Assembly (NCBI GenBank): GCA_964639255.1
Contig: CAZXDP010000013.1
Coordinates: 1 to 53,764 of the forward strand
Direction of reading: 5' to 3'
DNA: 53,764 bases
Origin: NZQO01 sp964639255
Lineage (GTDB): Bacteria; Bacteroidota; Bacteroidia; Flavobacteriales; Flavobacteriaceae
The position numbers and the translations under genes were made by a program. Shown here one piece after another: positions 15,757 through 24,153 of the stretch. Position 1 is the first letter of the stretch, and each line of letters starts with the position of its first letter. The notes beneath the pieces are model-generated. The model was not told the DNA's origin, ran no database searches, and worked only from the letters and a program-made list of their open reading frames with translations.

Positions 15757-17319
15757 ATGAACAAAAAGCTGTTTGCGTTACTTATAGCCCTGATGACGCT
15801 CTCCCTGCTAGGGATCATTTTCGTTCAAGGATATTGGATATCAAATTCCTACCAAACCAAAGAAGAACAGTTCACCTTTAATGTAAAGCAAAGCCTAGTA
15901 GCCGTATCGGAAAAGCTGAAGAATACCGAGATTGAATACTACTTCAACATCTACAGTGATTTGGCCGATAGCAGTATCACTTCCTACAACGAGAAATTCA
16001 GCGAACTTATCTATCGTACTACAGACAGCGAAAAGAACGAGACGTTTATTTTTTCCGATGGAATTTTGGAGCAAGATTATAAACTTTCTTCAGGATTTTT
16101 TGATCTTGAAATAGACAGCATTCCCTTTAAAAAACTTACCAATAAGCGAAGCCAGACTGTTATTTCCCCAGGACTCGACGGCAAGGGCAACACACGATCT
16201 TACGTAGAGTCCTTTTCCCGGCTAAAGGACTTTGAACGAAGGCAGTTTGAAAATGCCTTTATGGAAATTTCCTCAAAAAATCCCATACACAAAAGAGTGA
16301 ATGAGGAAGAGCTTACCTCGCTATTGGAACAGGAACTTCAGTCTCGAGATATAAATTCCGATTTTGAATTTGCCGTTTACAGCAATAAGTTGGCCACCAA
16401 TGTGCGCTCCAGGAATTTTAAGTTGAATCCTGAAACTACCTACGTAACACCATTGTTCGTCAACGAAAATCTAGGCTCTCAATACCAGCTTTATGTTAAT
16501 TTTTCTGAAAAAGAAAAGGTAGTACTCAATTCCATTTTGGGAATGGCCATTCTGTCGCTCGTGTTCACGGCGGTAATTGTGCTGGCCTATTCCAGCGCCC
16601 TTTCCCAAATCTTCAAGCAACGTCAAATCTCGCAGATTAAGTCCGACTTTATCAATAATATGACGCACGAGTTTAAAACGCCCATTGCAACGATCAACTT
16701 GGCGCTCGATGCGCTCAAGAATCCGAAGGTAAAGGACAACAAGGAATTTCTGGAGCGATATTTAAAGATGATTCGGGACGAAAACCGACGTATGCACGCC
16801 CAGGTAGAGAACGTGCTGCGCATTTCGAAACTCGAAAAGAATGAGCTCGACCTTCCTAAAGAGCGCATTAAGCTTCATGAGATTGTAGATAATGCGATTA
16901 CACATGTGAGCCTGATTGTTGAAAACAGGGGAGGCTATATAAACACACACTTTGGAGCGCTCAAGTCTTCCATCTTGGCGAACGAATCGCACTTTACGAA
17001 TGTTATCGTCAATATGCTCGACAATGCCATCAAATATTCAGATGGGGAACCCAAAATTGACATATACACCGAAAATGTAAAGAACAATATCATTCTGAAA
17101 ATTCGCGACCAGGGGGTGGGGATGAGCAAATCGGTTCAGAAAAAAATATTCGAAAAATTTTACCGGGAACATACCGGCGATATACACAATGTTAAGGGCC
17201 ACGGCCTTGGCCTCGCTTACGTTAAGCGAATACTCGACGATCACGATGCCGAGATATACGTTGAAAGCGAAAAAGAGAAGGGCAGTACATTTATTATAAA
17301 ACTACACTTAATATCTTAA
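15757..17319 (+). CDS. Sensor histidine kinase (RprX-like)
   Basis: 520 aa. It has a transmembrane helix at about residues 5-24, a periplasmic sensor region of about 230 residues with no recognisable fold, and a second helix (ILGMAILSLVFTAVIVLAY). The HisKA domain has its phospho-acceptor H304 in MTHEFKTP. The HATPase part shows N-box VNMLDNAIKYS, G1 DQGVGM and G2 GHGLGLAYVK. No HAMP domain is evident between the second helix and HisKA. The response-regulator gene follows after 4 bases, so the two form a two-component pair. Overall layout resembles RprX of Bacteroides. The signal is unknown. The upstream in-frame codon at 15733 would put the promoter inside the gene, so I chose 15757. Confidence 0.93.
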   Translation: MNKKLFALLIALMTLSLLGIIFVQGYWISNSYQTKEEQFTFNVKQSLVAVSEKLKNTEIEYYFNIYSDLADSSITSYNEKFSELIYRTTDSEKNETFIFSDGILEQDYKLSSGFFDLEIDSIPFKKLTNKRSQTVISPGLDGKGNTRSYVESFSRLKDFERRQFENAFMEISSKNPIHKRVNEEELTSLLEQELQSRDINSDFEFAVYSNKLATNVRSRNFKLNPETTYVTPLFVNENLGSQYQLYVNFSEKEKVVLNSILGMAILSLVFTAVIVLAYSSALSQIFKQRQISQIKSDFINNMTHEFKTPIATINLALDALKNPKVKDNKEFLERYLKMIRDENRRMHAQVENVLRISKLEKNELDLPKERIKLHEIVDNAITHVSLIVENRGGYINTHFGALKSSILANESHFTNVIVNMLDNAIKYSDGEPKIDIYTENVKNNIILKIRDQGVGMSKSVQKKIFEKFYREHTGDIHNVKGHGLGLAYVKRILDDHDAEIYVESEKEKGSTFIIKLHLIS

Positions 17320-17323
17320 CACT

Positions 17324-18040
17324 ATGGAAACTGAAAGCAAAAAAATTCTTCTCGTAGAAGACGATCCCAACTTTGGAACGGTACTTAAGGATTACCTGGC
17401 CATGAACGACTACGAGGTAGTTCATGCAAAAAACGGCATGGAGGGGTTCGAAAAATTCAAGAAAGACGATTTCGATCTCTGTATTTTAGATGTGATGATG
17501 CCGTATAAGGACGGGTTTACCCTTGCGAAGGAAATTCGCGAAAAGAACGAAGATATTCCTATCATTTTCCTAACCGCAAAAGCAATGAAGGAAGATGTAC
17601 TGAAAGGCTACAAAGTAGGTGCCGACGACTATTTGAACAAGCCGTTTGATAGTGAAGTACTGCTTATGAAGATTAAGGCCATTATACAGCGTAAGGCGAC
17701 CGATTCGATCGCCGATAGCAAGCAATTTGAATTTGAAATTGGTAATTTCCATCTCAATTCAAAACTTCGTTTCCTCACATATAAAAAAGAAGATCCTATT
17801 AAATTGTCGCCCAAAGAGAACGAGTTGCTTCGCTTATTGGCACTCCATAAAAACGATTTAATGCCTCGCGAACTCGCGCTAACCAAGATTTGGCGCGACG
17901 ATAATTACTTCACCTCTCGAAGTATGGACGTGTACATTGCGAAACTTCGCAAATACCTTAGCAAGGATGACGGTGTTGAAATCATCAACATTCACGGTGA
18001 AGGGTTCCGCTTGGTGGTTAAGGACGAAGTAGATAATTAA
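17324..18040 (+). CDS. OmpR-family response regulator (RprY-like)
   Basis: 238 aa. The receiver domain has the acidic pair near the N-terminus (VEDDPN), phospho-acceptor D56 in LDVMMP, a switch Thr in FLTAKA and the conserved Lys in NKPF. A winged-helix DNA-binding domain follows from about residue 135, with LSPKENELLRLLALHKND and a recognition region RSMDVYIAKLRKYL ending in HGEGFRLV. It is cotranscribed with the upstream histidine kinase and ends at a bidirectional terminator shared with miaA. Confidence 0.95.
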   Translation: METESKKILLVEDDPNFGTVLKDYLAMNDYEVVHAKNGMEGFEKFKKDDFDLCILDVMMPYKDGFTLAKEIREKNEDIPIIFLTAKAMKEDVLKGYKVGADDYLNKPFDSEVLLMKIKAIIQRKATDSIADSKQFEFEIGNFHLNSKLRFLTYKKEDPIKLSPKENELLRLLALHKNDLMPRELALTKIWRDDNYFTSRSMDVYIAKLRKYLSKDDGVEIINIHGEGFRLVVKDEVDN

Positions 18041-18068
18041 TAGTTTGCCAAGGAGATAACTAAGTGTA

Positions 18069-18096
18069 AAAAACGCCCTATAGCAGGGCGTTTTTT
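18069..18096. terminator. Bidirectional terminator between the response regulator and miaA
   Basis: An A-run, ACGCCCT (18073-18079), a 5-base loop, AGGGCGT (18085-18091) and a T-run form a symmetric hairpin usable from both strands. The miaA stop codon (18078-18080) and its last codons lie inside it. Confidence 0.88.
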
Positions 18097-19001
18097 GCTT
18101 CTATATAATCTCCAATCTCGTGGGGAGGCGTAGTATGTTCGAACCACTTAATCGAATGGTTTTTCCTAAACCAGGTGCCTTGGCGTTTCGCAAATCGGCG
18201 GGTGTTTTTCTTTATTTCTGAAATAGCGTCGTTCAAAGTACTTTTTCCATCCATATAATCAAAAAGCTCTCTATAGCCTACGGTTTGCAAGGCATTTAGG
18301 TGACGGTGCTCGTATAACGTCTTGGCCTCATCCAAAAGTCCTTGTTGCATCATTAGGTCTACGCGACGATTAATGCGGTCGTACACCACGTTTCTCTCTG
18401 CCTCAAGCCCAATATAGCAAGTATTGAAGTTGCGGTCTTCGCGCCCTTGGTCCAAAAACTGGCTATAGGGTTTGCCTGTAGCGCGATATATTTCCAAGGC
18501 ACGGATCAATCGGTGCGGATTCTGAACATCTACCTTTTCATAATACACAGGATCAACCTTCAACAACTCTTGTTGCAAATGCGCTACGCCGTGGCGGTCT
18601 AATTCTGTATTGAGCTGTTCCCTTACGGCCGGCGGTACAGCGGGAAAAGTGTCAAGTCCTTTCACGACCGCATCTACATACAGGCCGGAGCCGCCTACAA
18701 GTATCACCAGGCGATGTGTCTCGAAAAGCTGCTCTAATAATTGCAGCGCGTCTCGTTCAAAATCACCTACCGAATACGGTTCAAATATACTTTTATCCTG
18801 AACAAAATGATGGGGTACGGCAGCTAGTTCTTCCTTAGTGGGCACCGCTGTTCCTATGGTCATTTCTTTGAAAAATTGTCGGGAATCGGCAGAAATGATT
18901 TCTGTGGAAAAACGCTTTGCCAATTCAATTGCCAATGCTGTCTTGCCAATAGCAGTGGGTCCAACGATACATACCAAAAGTCGTTTTGCAACGTGAGCCA
19001 T
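18078..19001 (-). CDS. miaA: tRNA dimethylallyltransferase MiaA
   Basis: MiaA adds the isopentenyl group to A37 of tRNAs reading codons that begin with U. The 307-aa protein has the P-loop GPTAIGKT at residues 14-21, the DSRQFFKEM motif, GGSGLYVDAVVKG and QTVGYRELFDY. Its ATG shares one base with the stop of the upstream channel gene (TAATG). The last codons form one side of the bidirectional terminator at 18069-18096. Confidence 0.96.
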   Translation of the reverse strand: MAHVAKRLLVCIVGPTAIGKTALAIELAKRFSTEIISADSRQFFKEMTIGTAVPTKEELAAVPHHFVQDKSIFEPYSVGDFERDALQLLEQLFETHRLVILVGGSGLYVDAVVKGLDTFPAVPPAVREQLNTELDRHGVAHLQQELLKVDPVYYEKVDVQNPHRLIRALEIYRATGKPYSQFLDQGREDRNFNTCYIGLEAERNVVYDRINRRVDLMMQQGLLDEAKTLYEHRHLNALQTVGYRELFDYMDGKSTLNDAISEIKKNTRRFAKRQGTWFRKNHSIKWFEHTTPPHEIGDYIEAKNALL

Positions 19002-19840
19002 TACACCGTTTTTTCAGGATACAGGTGCTCACCGCATTTATGGCAATAATTGGCATCATCTCGGTGTTTGGAGGCATTGCAGTTAGGACAGGCTTGGGAG
19101 TTTACATGCACATAATCATCTTTTTTACGAGTGTATTCTGCGCTTACAATGCCAGTAGGCACAGCGATGATGCCGTAGCCCATAATCATAATAACCGTAG
19201 CGAGAAACTGCCCCAAGGGGGTTACTGGAGCAATATCTCCAAAACCAACTGTGGTTAATGTCACAATACACCAATAAACGCTAATTGGGATACTTTTAAA
19301 ACCGCTTTCTTCACCTTCTATAAGGTACATCAGGGTTCCTGCGATTATGGCTACGATGAGCACGGCAAATAGGAAGACTAAAATTTTTGGGCGGCTGTCG
19401 ATAAGCGCCTTTTTGAGTTTGTTCGATTCGCCAATATATCGGGTTATTTTCAGAATTCTAAATACCCGCAGCAGCCGTAGCGCCCTTACCGTAAGCAGGT
19501 AATTACTGCCCACCAAAATGAACGACAGGTATAGCGGTATGGTAGAGAGAAAATCGATAATACCGTAAAAACTGAAAATATAACTCGATGGTTTTTTTAC
19601 AGTGATTACCCGGGCAATATATTCGAAGGTAAAGAAAATGGTGATTACCCATTCGCCAATGTACAGATAATCGTACACCCAGGGCGAAAGCCCGCGCACA
19701 CTCTCGATCATCACAAAGACAACGCTTAGCAAAATCAAGATAAGAAGCACTACGTCGAACAGTTTTCCCTTTTGGGTGTCGGCTTCATATATAATTTGGT
19801 GGAGCTTCGATTTCCAGCTGCGTTGGTGCGGTGTTGTCAA
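19001..19840 (-). CDS. Voltage-gated potassium-channel-like ion transporter with C-terminal zinc ribbon
   Basis: 279 aa with six hydrophobic segments. An arginine-spaced S4-like helix is visible (RALRLLRVFRILKITRY). The pore has the potassium filter TVGFGD near residues 197-202, followed by the last helix (FLATVIMIMGYGIIAVP). After it comes a short cytosolic tail with CPNC-x11-CHKC, a likely zinc ribbon. The first helix region (IIYEADTQKGKLFDVVLLIL) matches flavobacterial ion transporters. The start appears to be TTG at 19840, since no ATG lies between it and the first helix. It sits between the exonuclease fusion (41 bases upstream) and miaA (one-base overlap). Confidence 0.88.
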   Translation of the reverse strand: MTTPHQRSWKSKLHQIIYEADTQKGKLFDVVLLILILLSVVFVMIESVRGLSPWVYDYLYIGEWVITIFFTFEYIARVITVKKPSSYIFSFYGIIDFLSTIPLYLSFILVGSNYLLTVRALRLLRVFRILKITRYIGESNKLKKALIDSRPKILVFLFAVLIVAIIAGTLMYLIEGEESGFKSIPISVYWCIVTLTTVGFGDIAPVTPLGQFLATVIMIMGYGIIAVPTGIVSAEYTRKKDDYVHVNSQACPNCNASKHRDDANYCHKCGEHLYPEKTV

Positions 19841-19881
19841 AGGAAAAATACTTTTCTAACTATAAAAATAAGCAACTTTCC

Positions 19882-21261
19882 TTAGATTGCTGCTTCGTGT
19901 GGTAGTTTTACGATTTTAAGTACCTTGTACTTGCGAAGGTAACTTTGAATGATGTGCTGGGCATCTCTATCGTTCTTCATAGGGGTAATGATAGAGCGTA
20001 CGGTGTCTAGATGGGTTATTTGATGGTTCAGGTTAAAATATCCAAAACCTTTGTAGCCGCCCTTTTCGATTAAGATGACCGATCGCTCGTCTACCTCGCG
20101 CCCTCTATCTACAATAAGCAAATTCTGGTTTTGATAGCTGTGTTTCTCGATGAAATTCTGCACCCGCGCATTGTACGACTCAGGCGGTTCCACATTTACG
20201 CAAGCTCCCAGACATTCCTTTATAGTATGGGCGAAGCAACTTTTGGAAGTTTTATGCAAGTTGGTAAGTTTTTGGCAAAGCTGGTATTCTTCGGTTATAC
20301 GGTACAATGCATTCTTCGCCTGTTGGTAATTGGAATAGGTGGTAACGGCGGCTTTGCGTTTATCGGCTTTTTCAATCTTAAGGTTACGGTAACCTTCTTC
20401 ATCAATAAACGTAGCCAATTGGTACTTAAACACCGTTTGCCGAAGGGCCCTATTATATTTTGGCTTGTTGCGTTTTATTTCCTCACTTTCCTTTAGTTGG
20501 GCTAGTAGGTCGTTGCCCGTAAGTTCATAGCTCATATGGGCAACTTCAAGCTGCATTTGCTTAGATCGTTTGTTATCATTGGTAAAATGCTGCAGCAATC
20601 GTTTTTTGATGTTTCGGCTCTTACCTATATAAATGATGTCGTGCTCCTCGTTGTGCATATAATACACGCCCGTTTCGGTGGGGGCGCGCTCGACAATATC
20701 GATAAGTTTAGGCTCCAGTTGTCGCTTTGGGTCTTTGCGAATGGCCGATTTGATGATTTGCTTTTCAGAATCCTTATTCAGTAGCATTTTGAAAAGGCTA
20801 ACCGTCGCTTTGGCATCGCCTTGTGCCCGATGGCGGTTGCTCAACGGAATACCAAGCGCCTTCACCAACTTCCCAAGGCTATAGCTGGGCTGGTCTGGAA
20901 TAAGTTTTTTGGCGAGTTCTACCGTGCACAGGCTGTCTTTTTCAAACGCGTACCCCAAGCGGTCAAATTCCGTGGTAAGGATGCGGTTGTCAAATTTGGC
21001 ATTATGTGCCACGATGACACAGCTGTCTGTAATTTCAATAATACGCTTTGCCACCTCATAAAACTTTGGGGCATTGCGAAGCATTTCATTATTGATTCCA
21101 GTAAGATTGACAACGAACGGTTGGATTTTCCGTTCCGGATTGATGAGGCTGCTGAATTGATCGACCACCTTATGGCCATCGAAGCGATAAATGGCTATTT
21201 CAGTAATTCCTTCTTCATCATACTTACCACCGGTGGTTTCTATATCTAAAATCGCGTACAT
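19882..21261 (-). CDS. DnaQ-type 3'-5' exonuclease fused to a GIY-YIG nuclease domain
   Basis: 459 aa with two catalytic parts. Residues 1-165 are a DEDDh exonuclease: DIETTG (Exo I), VAHNAKFDNRIL (Exo II) and HRAQGDAKAT (Exo III). From about residue 195 there is a GIY-YIG domain (TGVYYM, then YIGKSRNIKKRLLQHF) like the N-terminal half of UvrC and Cho. A Cys-bearing region follows (CFAHTIKECLGACV). Such fusions are known in several phyla and are usually annotated as an epsilon-like exonuclease. A repair or processing role is likely and it need not belong to the replicase. It has its own promoter box at 21291-21298 and precedes the channel gene. Confidence 0.92.
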   Translation of the reverse strand: MYAILDIETTGGKYDEEGITEIAIYRFDGHKVVDQFSSLINPERKIQPFVVNLTGINNEMLRNAPKFYEVAKRIIEITDSCVIVAHNAKFDNRILTTEFDRLGYAFEKDSLCTVELAKKLIPDQPSYSLGKLVKALGIPLSNRHRAQGDAKATVSLFKMLLNKDSEKQIIKSAIRKDPKRQLEPKLIDIVERAPTETGVYYMHNEEHDIIYIGKSRNIKKRLLQHFTNDNKRSKQMQLEVAHMSYELTGNDLLAQLKESEEIKRNKPKYNRALRQTVFKYQLATFIDEEGYRNLKIEKADKRKAAVTTYSNYQQAKNALYRITEEYQLCQKLTNLHKTSKSCFAHTIKECLGACVNVEPPESYNARVQNFIEKHSYQNQNLLIVDRGREVDERSVILIEKGGYKGFGYFNLNHQITHLDTVRSIITPMKNDRDAQHIIQSYLRKYKVLKIVKLPHEAAI

Positions 21262-21290
21262 TCAATAATCTAGCTTCATCAAGTTCGGTG

Positions 21291-21298
21291 CAAAAGTA
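21291..21298 (-). promoter_or_regulatory. Predicted exonuclease-fusion promoter box
   Basis: On the minus strand TACTTTTG fits TAnnTTTG and lies 29 bases before the ATG at 21261. Confidence 0.5.
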
Positions 21299-21328
21299 AT
21301 GGAATTTTCTATAGCGGCGTAATGGTGC

Positions 21329-21985
21329 CTATCGCTCGCCAAAAATGGCGCTACCAACGCGTACCATCGTGCTACCGTACTTAAGGGCGAGATGGTAGTC
21401 GCCGCTCATACCGATAGACAGTTCAGAGAAATGGTAGGTTTCTTTATGCGAATTAAAAAAATCTTGCAATGTTTTGAATTCCCTCGAAATTTGCGCCTCG
21501 TCATCGGTAAAGGTAGCCATACCCATCAACCCTATGACGTTTACGTTTTTATAGTTCTGAAAAGTTTCAGACTGTAACAATTCGGTCATTGCTGCTTTGT
21601 CCATTCCGAACTTGCTCTCTTCCTCTGCAATTTTGAGTTGGAGCAGGCAGTTAATTACTCGATCGTTCTCCTTGGCACGTTTGTTAATTTCCTTCAGTAA
21701 CCGCGGACTATCTACAGAATGGATAAGACTCACAAAAGGGGCCATATATTTCACTTTGTTTCGCTGTACGTGACCAATCATATGCCACTCAATATCTTTG
21801 GGAAGTTCGTGCCATTTTTTCTCCATTTCCTGCACCTTGTTTTCACCAAATACACGTTGCCCGGCGCGATAGGCTTGCATAATAGCTTCACTCGGTTTTG
21901 TTTTGGAAACAGCTACCAAGGTGACATTTTCAGGTAGTTTTGCCTTGAACTTTTCTATGTTTTCTGAAATATTCGCTTCGCTCAT
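21329..21985 (-). CDS. YggS/PLPBP-family pyridoxal phosphate homeostasis protein
   Basis: 218 aa, the usual length of this alanine-racemase-fold family. The PLP lysine is K28 in VAVSKTKP. FGENKVQE, WHMIGHVQRNKVK, HSVDS, IGLMGMAT and LSIGMSGDYHLA are the conserved blocks. These proteins bind PLP without a known reaction and keep free PLP and some amino-acid pools in balance. It is the last gene of a minus-strand run starting at the Gfo/Idh gene; DUF1015 ends 17 bases upstream. Confidence 0.95.
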   Translation of the reverse strand: MSEANISENIEKFKAKLPENVTLVAVSKTKPSEAIMQAYRAGQRVFGENKVQEMEKKWHELPKDIEWHMIGHVQRNKVKYMAPFVSLIHSVDSPRLLKEINKRAKENDRVINCLLQLKIAEEESKFGMDKAAMTELLQSETFQNYKNVNVIGLMGMATFTDDEAQISREFKTLQDFFNSHKETYHFSELSIGMSGDYHLALKYGSTMVRVGSAIFGER

Positions 21986-22002
21986 GGTACTTGTTTTAAT
22001 CG

Positions 22003-23241
22003 TCAGAATTCATAGATGGTAACACCGCTTCGCAATTTTGGTTCTATGTAGGTACTCTTGGGAGGCATTTTAAGTCCCTCGTTAGCTACCTGCTTCAGTT
22101 CCTCGGTGGTTACTGGCAATAGCCCGAAGCCTACGGCAAACGCTCCGGAATCGACGGCTGTTTTCACGAAGGCAAGGTCATTTTTTCCGTGGGAATAATC
22201 TATGCGCGTATCATTTCTAAGATCTTCAATGCCCAATATGGGTTTCAGCACGGTTTTATAGAGGATTTGCGCATCGAGCCCGTCTAGAGCGTTCGTTATG
22301 CTATAATTGTTTTTTCGAAGGTACAGGGAGTAGAACTCTCCATCTAAGTACATGCTAAAATGATGCTTCTTCGATGGTTTGTAATATTCCTGCCCTCGAT
22401 TCTCAATACGGAAAAAGGTGTCGAGCTCAATGAGGAACTCTTCCTTGCTGAATCCATTCAAATCTTTGACTAATCTATTGAACTCGTAGATTTTCAAATC
22501 GCTTTCGGGAATAAGATAGCTCATGAAAAAGTTATAGGGCTCACTACCCGTATGGGCCTTGTTGCTCTCCTTCATATCTTTCGCCAATAAGTACGACGAT
22601 GAGGATCTATGGTGGCCATCGGCGATGTAAAGTTTGTCCATTGCCTCAAACTGGGCGCTTATTTTGGCAACGATGGCCTCGTTATCGATGTTCCACACGT
22701 AGTGCGTATCGCGGTAGGTAGTGGTAAATTCATATTCAGCCCGGGTTTTCATAACGCGCTCAATAATGCCTTGCAGTTCCTTGTTGTCTGGATAGGTGAG
22801 GAGTACGGCTTCGGCATTAAATCCTACGGTTTTTAAATATTCTTTGAAGATAACCTCCCGAAATTCGAGTGTATCCTCATGCTTTTTAATGATATCATCT
22901 TCATAGTCCTGAACGCTTGCTGCAGCTACGATTCCCCTAAATTTGAGTCCGTCGCGGTTAACGATTTTATAGATATAGTAGGAAGGCTTTTCATCTTGCA
23001 TAAAAATTCCGTCTTCCTTAAATTCCTGATACCGGTTCCGCACCAGTTCATAGCGCTGCACTCCAGAAATTTCCTTCTGGTACTTATACCCTGGGTTTAC
23101 AATATGCAAGAACGAAAAGGGATTGTCACGCAGGCGAGACTCCACTTGCTGTTGTGTATAGCTATCGTAAGATCGGGCAGCGAGCAGGCTCACTTTATCG
23201 CGCGTAGGACGCACCGCTTTAAATGGAAGAATTTTAGCCAA
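22003..23241 (-). CDS. DUF1015 family protein
   Basis: 412 aa, soluble. It starts ILPFKAVRPTRDKV, then shows RSYDSYTQQQVESRL, YYIYKIVNRDG and YIADGHHRSSSSYLLAKD (about residues 206-223), a conserved histidine-rich block of DUF1015. The family is often found near serine-biosynthesis genes and has been compared with ParB-like kinases, but no reaction is established to my knowledge. No serA or serC is present here. It is placed between the 3-hydroxyacyl-CoA dehydrogenase (14 bases) and YggS (17 bases), so it is cotranscribed with both. Confidence 0.9.
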   Translation of the reverse strand: MAKILPFKAVRPTRDKVSLLAARSYDSYTQQQVESRLRDNPFSFLHIVNPGYKYQKEISGVQRYELVRNRYQEFKEDGIFMQDEKPSYYIYKIVNRDGLKFRGIVAAASVQDYEDDIIKKHEDTLEFREVIFKEYLKTVGFNAEAVLLTYPDNKELQGIIERVMKTRAEYEFTTTYRDTHYVWNIDNEAIVAKISAQFEAMDKLYIADGHHRSSSSYLLAKDMKESNKAHTGSEPYNFFMSYLIPESDLKIYEFNRLVKDLNGFSKEEFLIELDTFFRIENRGQEYYKPSKKHHFSMYLDGEFYSLYLRKNNYSITNALDGLDAQILYKTVLKPILGIEDLRNDTRIDYSHGKNDLAFVKTAVDSGAFAVGFGLLPVTTEELKQVANEGLKMPPKSTYIEPKLRSGVTIYEF

Positions 23242-23255
23242 AACAATAGTTTAAA

Positions 23256-24143
23256 CTAGCGAAACATCGGCGAGACAACCTCGGCTTTCTTATTCTCGCT
23301 ATAGTCGTAAAAACCTTCTCCGCTCTTAGCGCCCAATTTGCCCGCCATTACCATATTGACCAAAAGGGGGCAGGGGGCGTACTTCGGATTCTTGAACCCC
23401 TCATACATCACGTTGAGTATGGAAAGGCACACATCGAGTCCTATAAAATCTGCCAATTGCAAGGGCCCCATAGGGTGAGCCATTCCCAATTTCATTACGG
23501 TATCAATCTCTGTCACCCCGGCAACGCCATTATATAGCGTTTCAATGGCCTCGTTAATCATAGGCATTAAGATACGGTTGGCAACAAATCCTGGATAGTC
23601 GTTAACCTCTACTGGTACCTTGTCCAATTTTTTAGAAAGTGCCTCTACCGTTTGGTAGGTTTGGGTGCTAGTGCTATATCCTTTAATGATTTCCACCAGT
23701 TTCATAATGGGCACTGGATTCATAAAGTGCATACCTATTACCTTCTCTGGGCGCTTGGTGGCCGCAGCGATTTGAGTAATCGATATCGAAGACGTGTTGC
23801 TTGCCAAGATGGTATCCTTATCGCAGAGGTTATCGAGATCCTTAAAGATGCTCAATTTTAGCGATACGTTCTCGGTTGCGGCTTCTACAACAAGGTCTAC
23901 ACCTTTTACTCCTTCCTCCAAAGAAGTATATGTGCTAATGTTGTTTAGGGTGTTTTCCTTTTCTGAAGTAGTTATTTTTTCCCTAGCAACCATTCGATCC
24001 AGATTATTGGAAATGGTCCCAAGGCCTCGATCTAATGATTCTTGGGAAATGTCGATAAGATGTACGGAAAATTCTTTTTGGGCGAACGTATGGGCGATTC
24101 CATTACCCATTGTTCCGGCCCCGATAACGGCTATTTTTTTCAT
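23256..24143 (-). CDS. 3-hydroxybutyryl-CoA / 3-hydroxyacyl-CoA dehydrogenase
   Basis: 295 aa, matching the stand-alone Hbd/PaaH type. It oxidises or reduces 3-hydroxyacyl-CoA with NAD(P). Visible are the Rossmann motif GAGTMGNG (residues 8-15), the acidic residue ending beta-2 (HLIDIS), SNTSSISI, the catalytic-histidine block HFMNPVPIMKLVE, and NDYPGFVANRILMPMINEA. The C-terminal helical domain is complete. It could serve butyrate-type, phenylacetate or PHB-type metabolism, and the context does not decide. The Gfo/Idh gene ends 10 bases upstream. Confidence 0.93.
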   Translation of the reverse strand: MKKIAVIGAGTMGNGIAHTFAQKEFSVHLIDISQESLDRGLGTISNNLDRMVAREKITTSEKENTLNNISTYTSLEEGVKGVDLVVEAATENVSLKLSIFKDLDNLCDKDTILASNTSSISITQIAAATKRPEKVIGMHFMNPVPIMKLVEIIKGYSTSTQTYQTVEALSKKLDKVPVEVNDYPGFVANRILMPMINEAIETLYNGVAGVTEIDTVMKLGMAHPMGPLQLADFIGLDVCLSILNVMYEGFKNPKYAPCPLLVNMVMAGKLGAKSGEGFYDYSENKKAEVVSPMFR

Positions 24144-24153
24144 ATATTGAATT

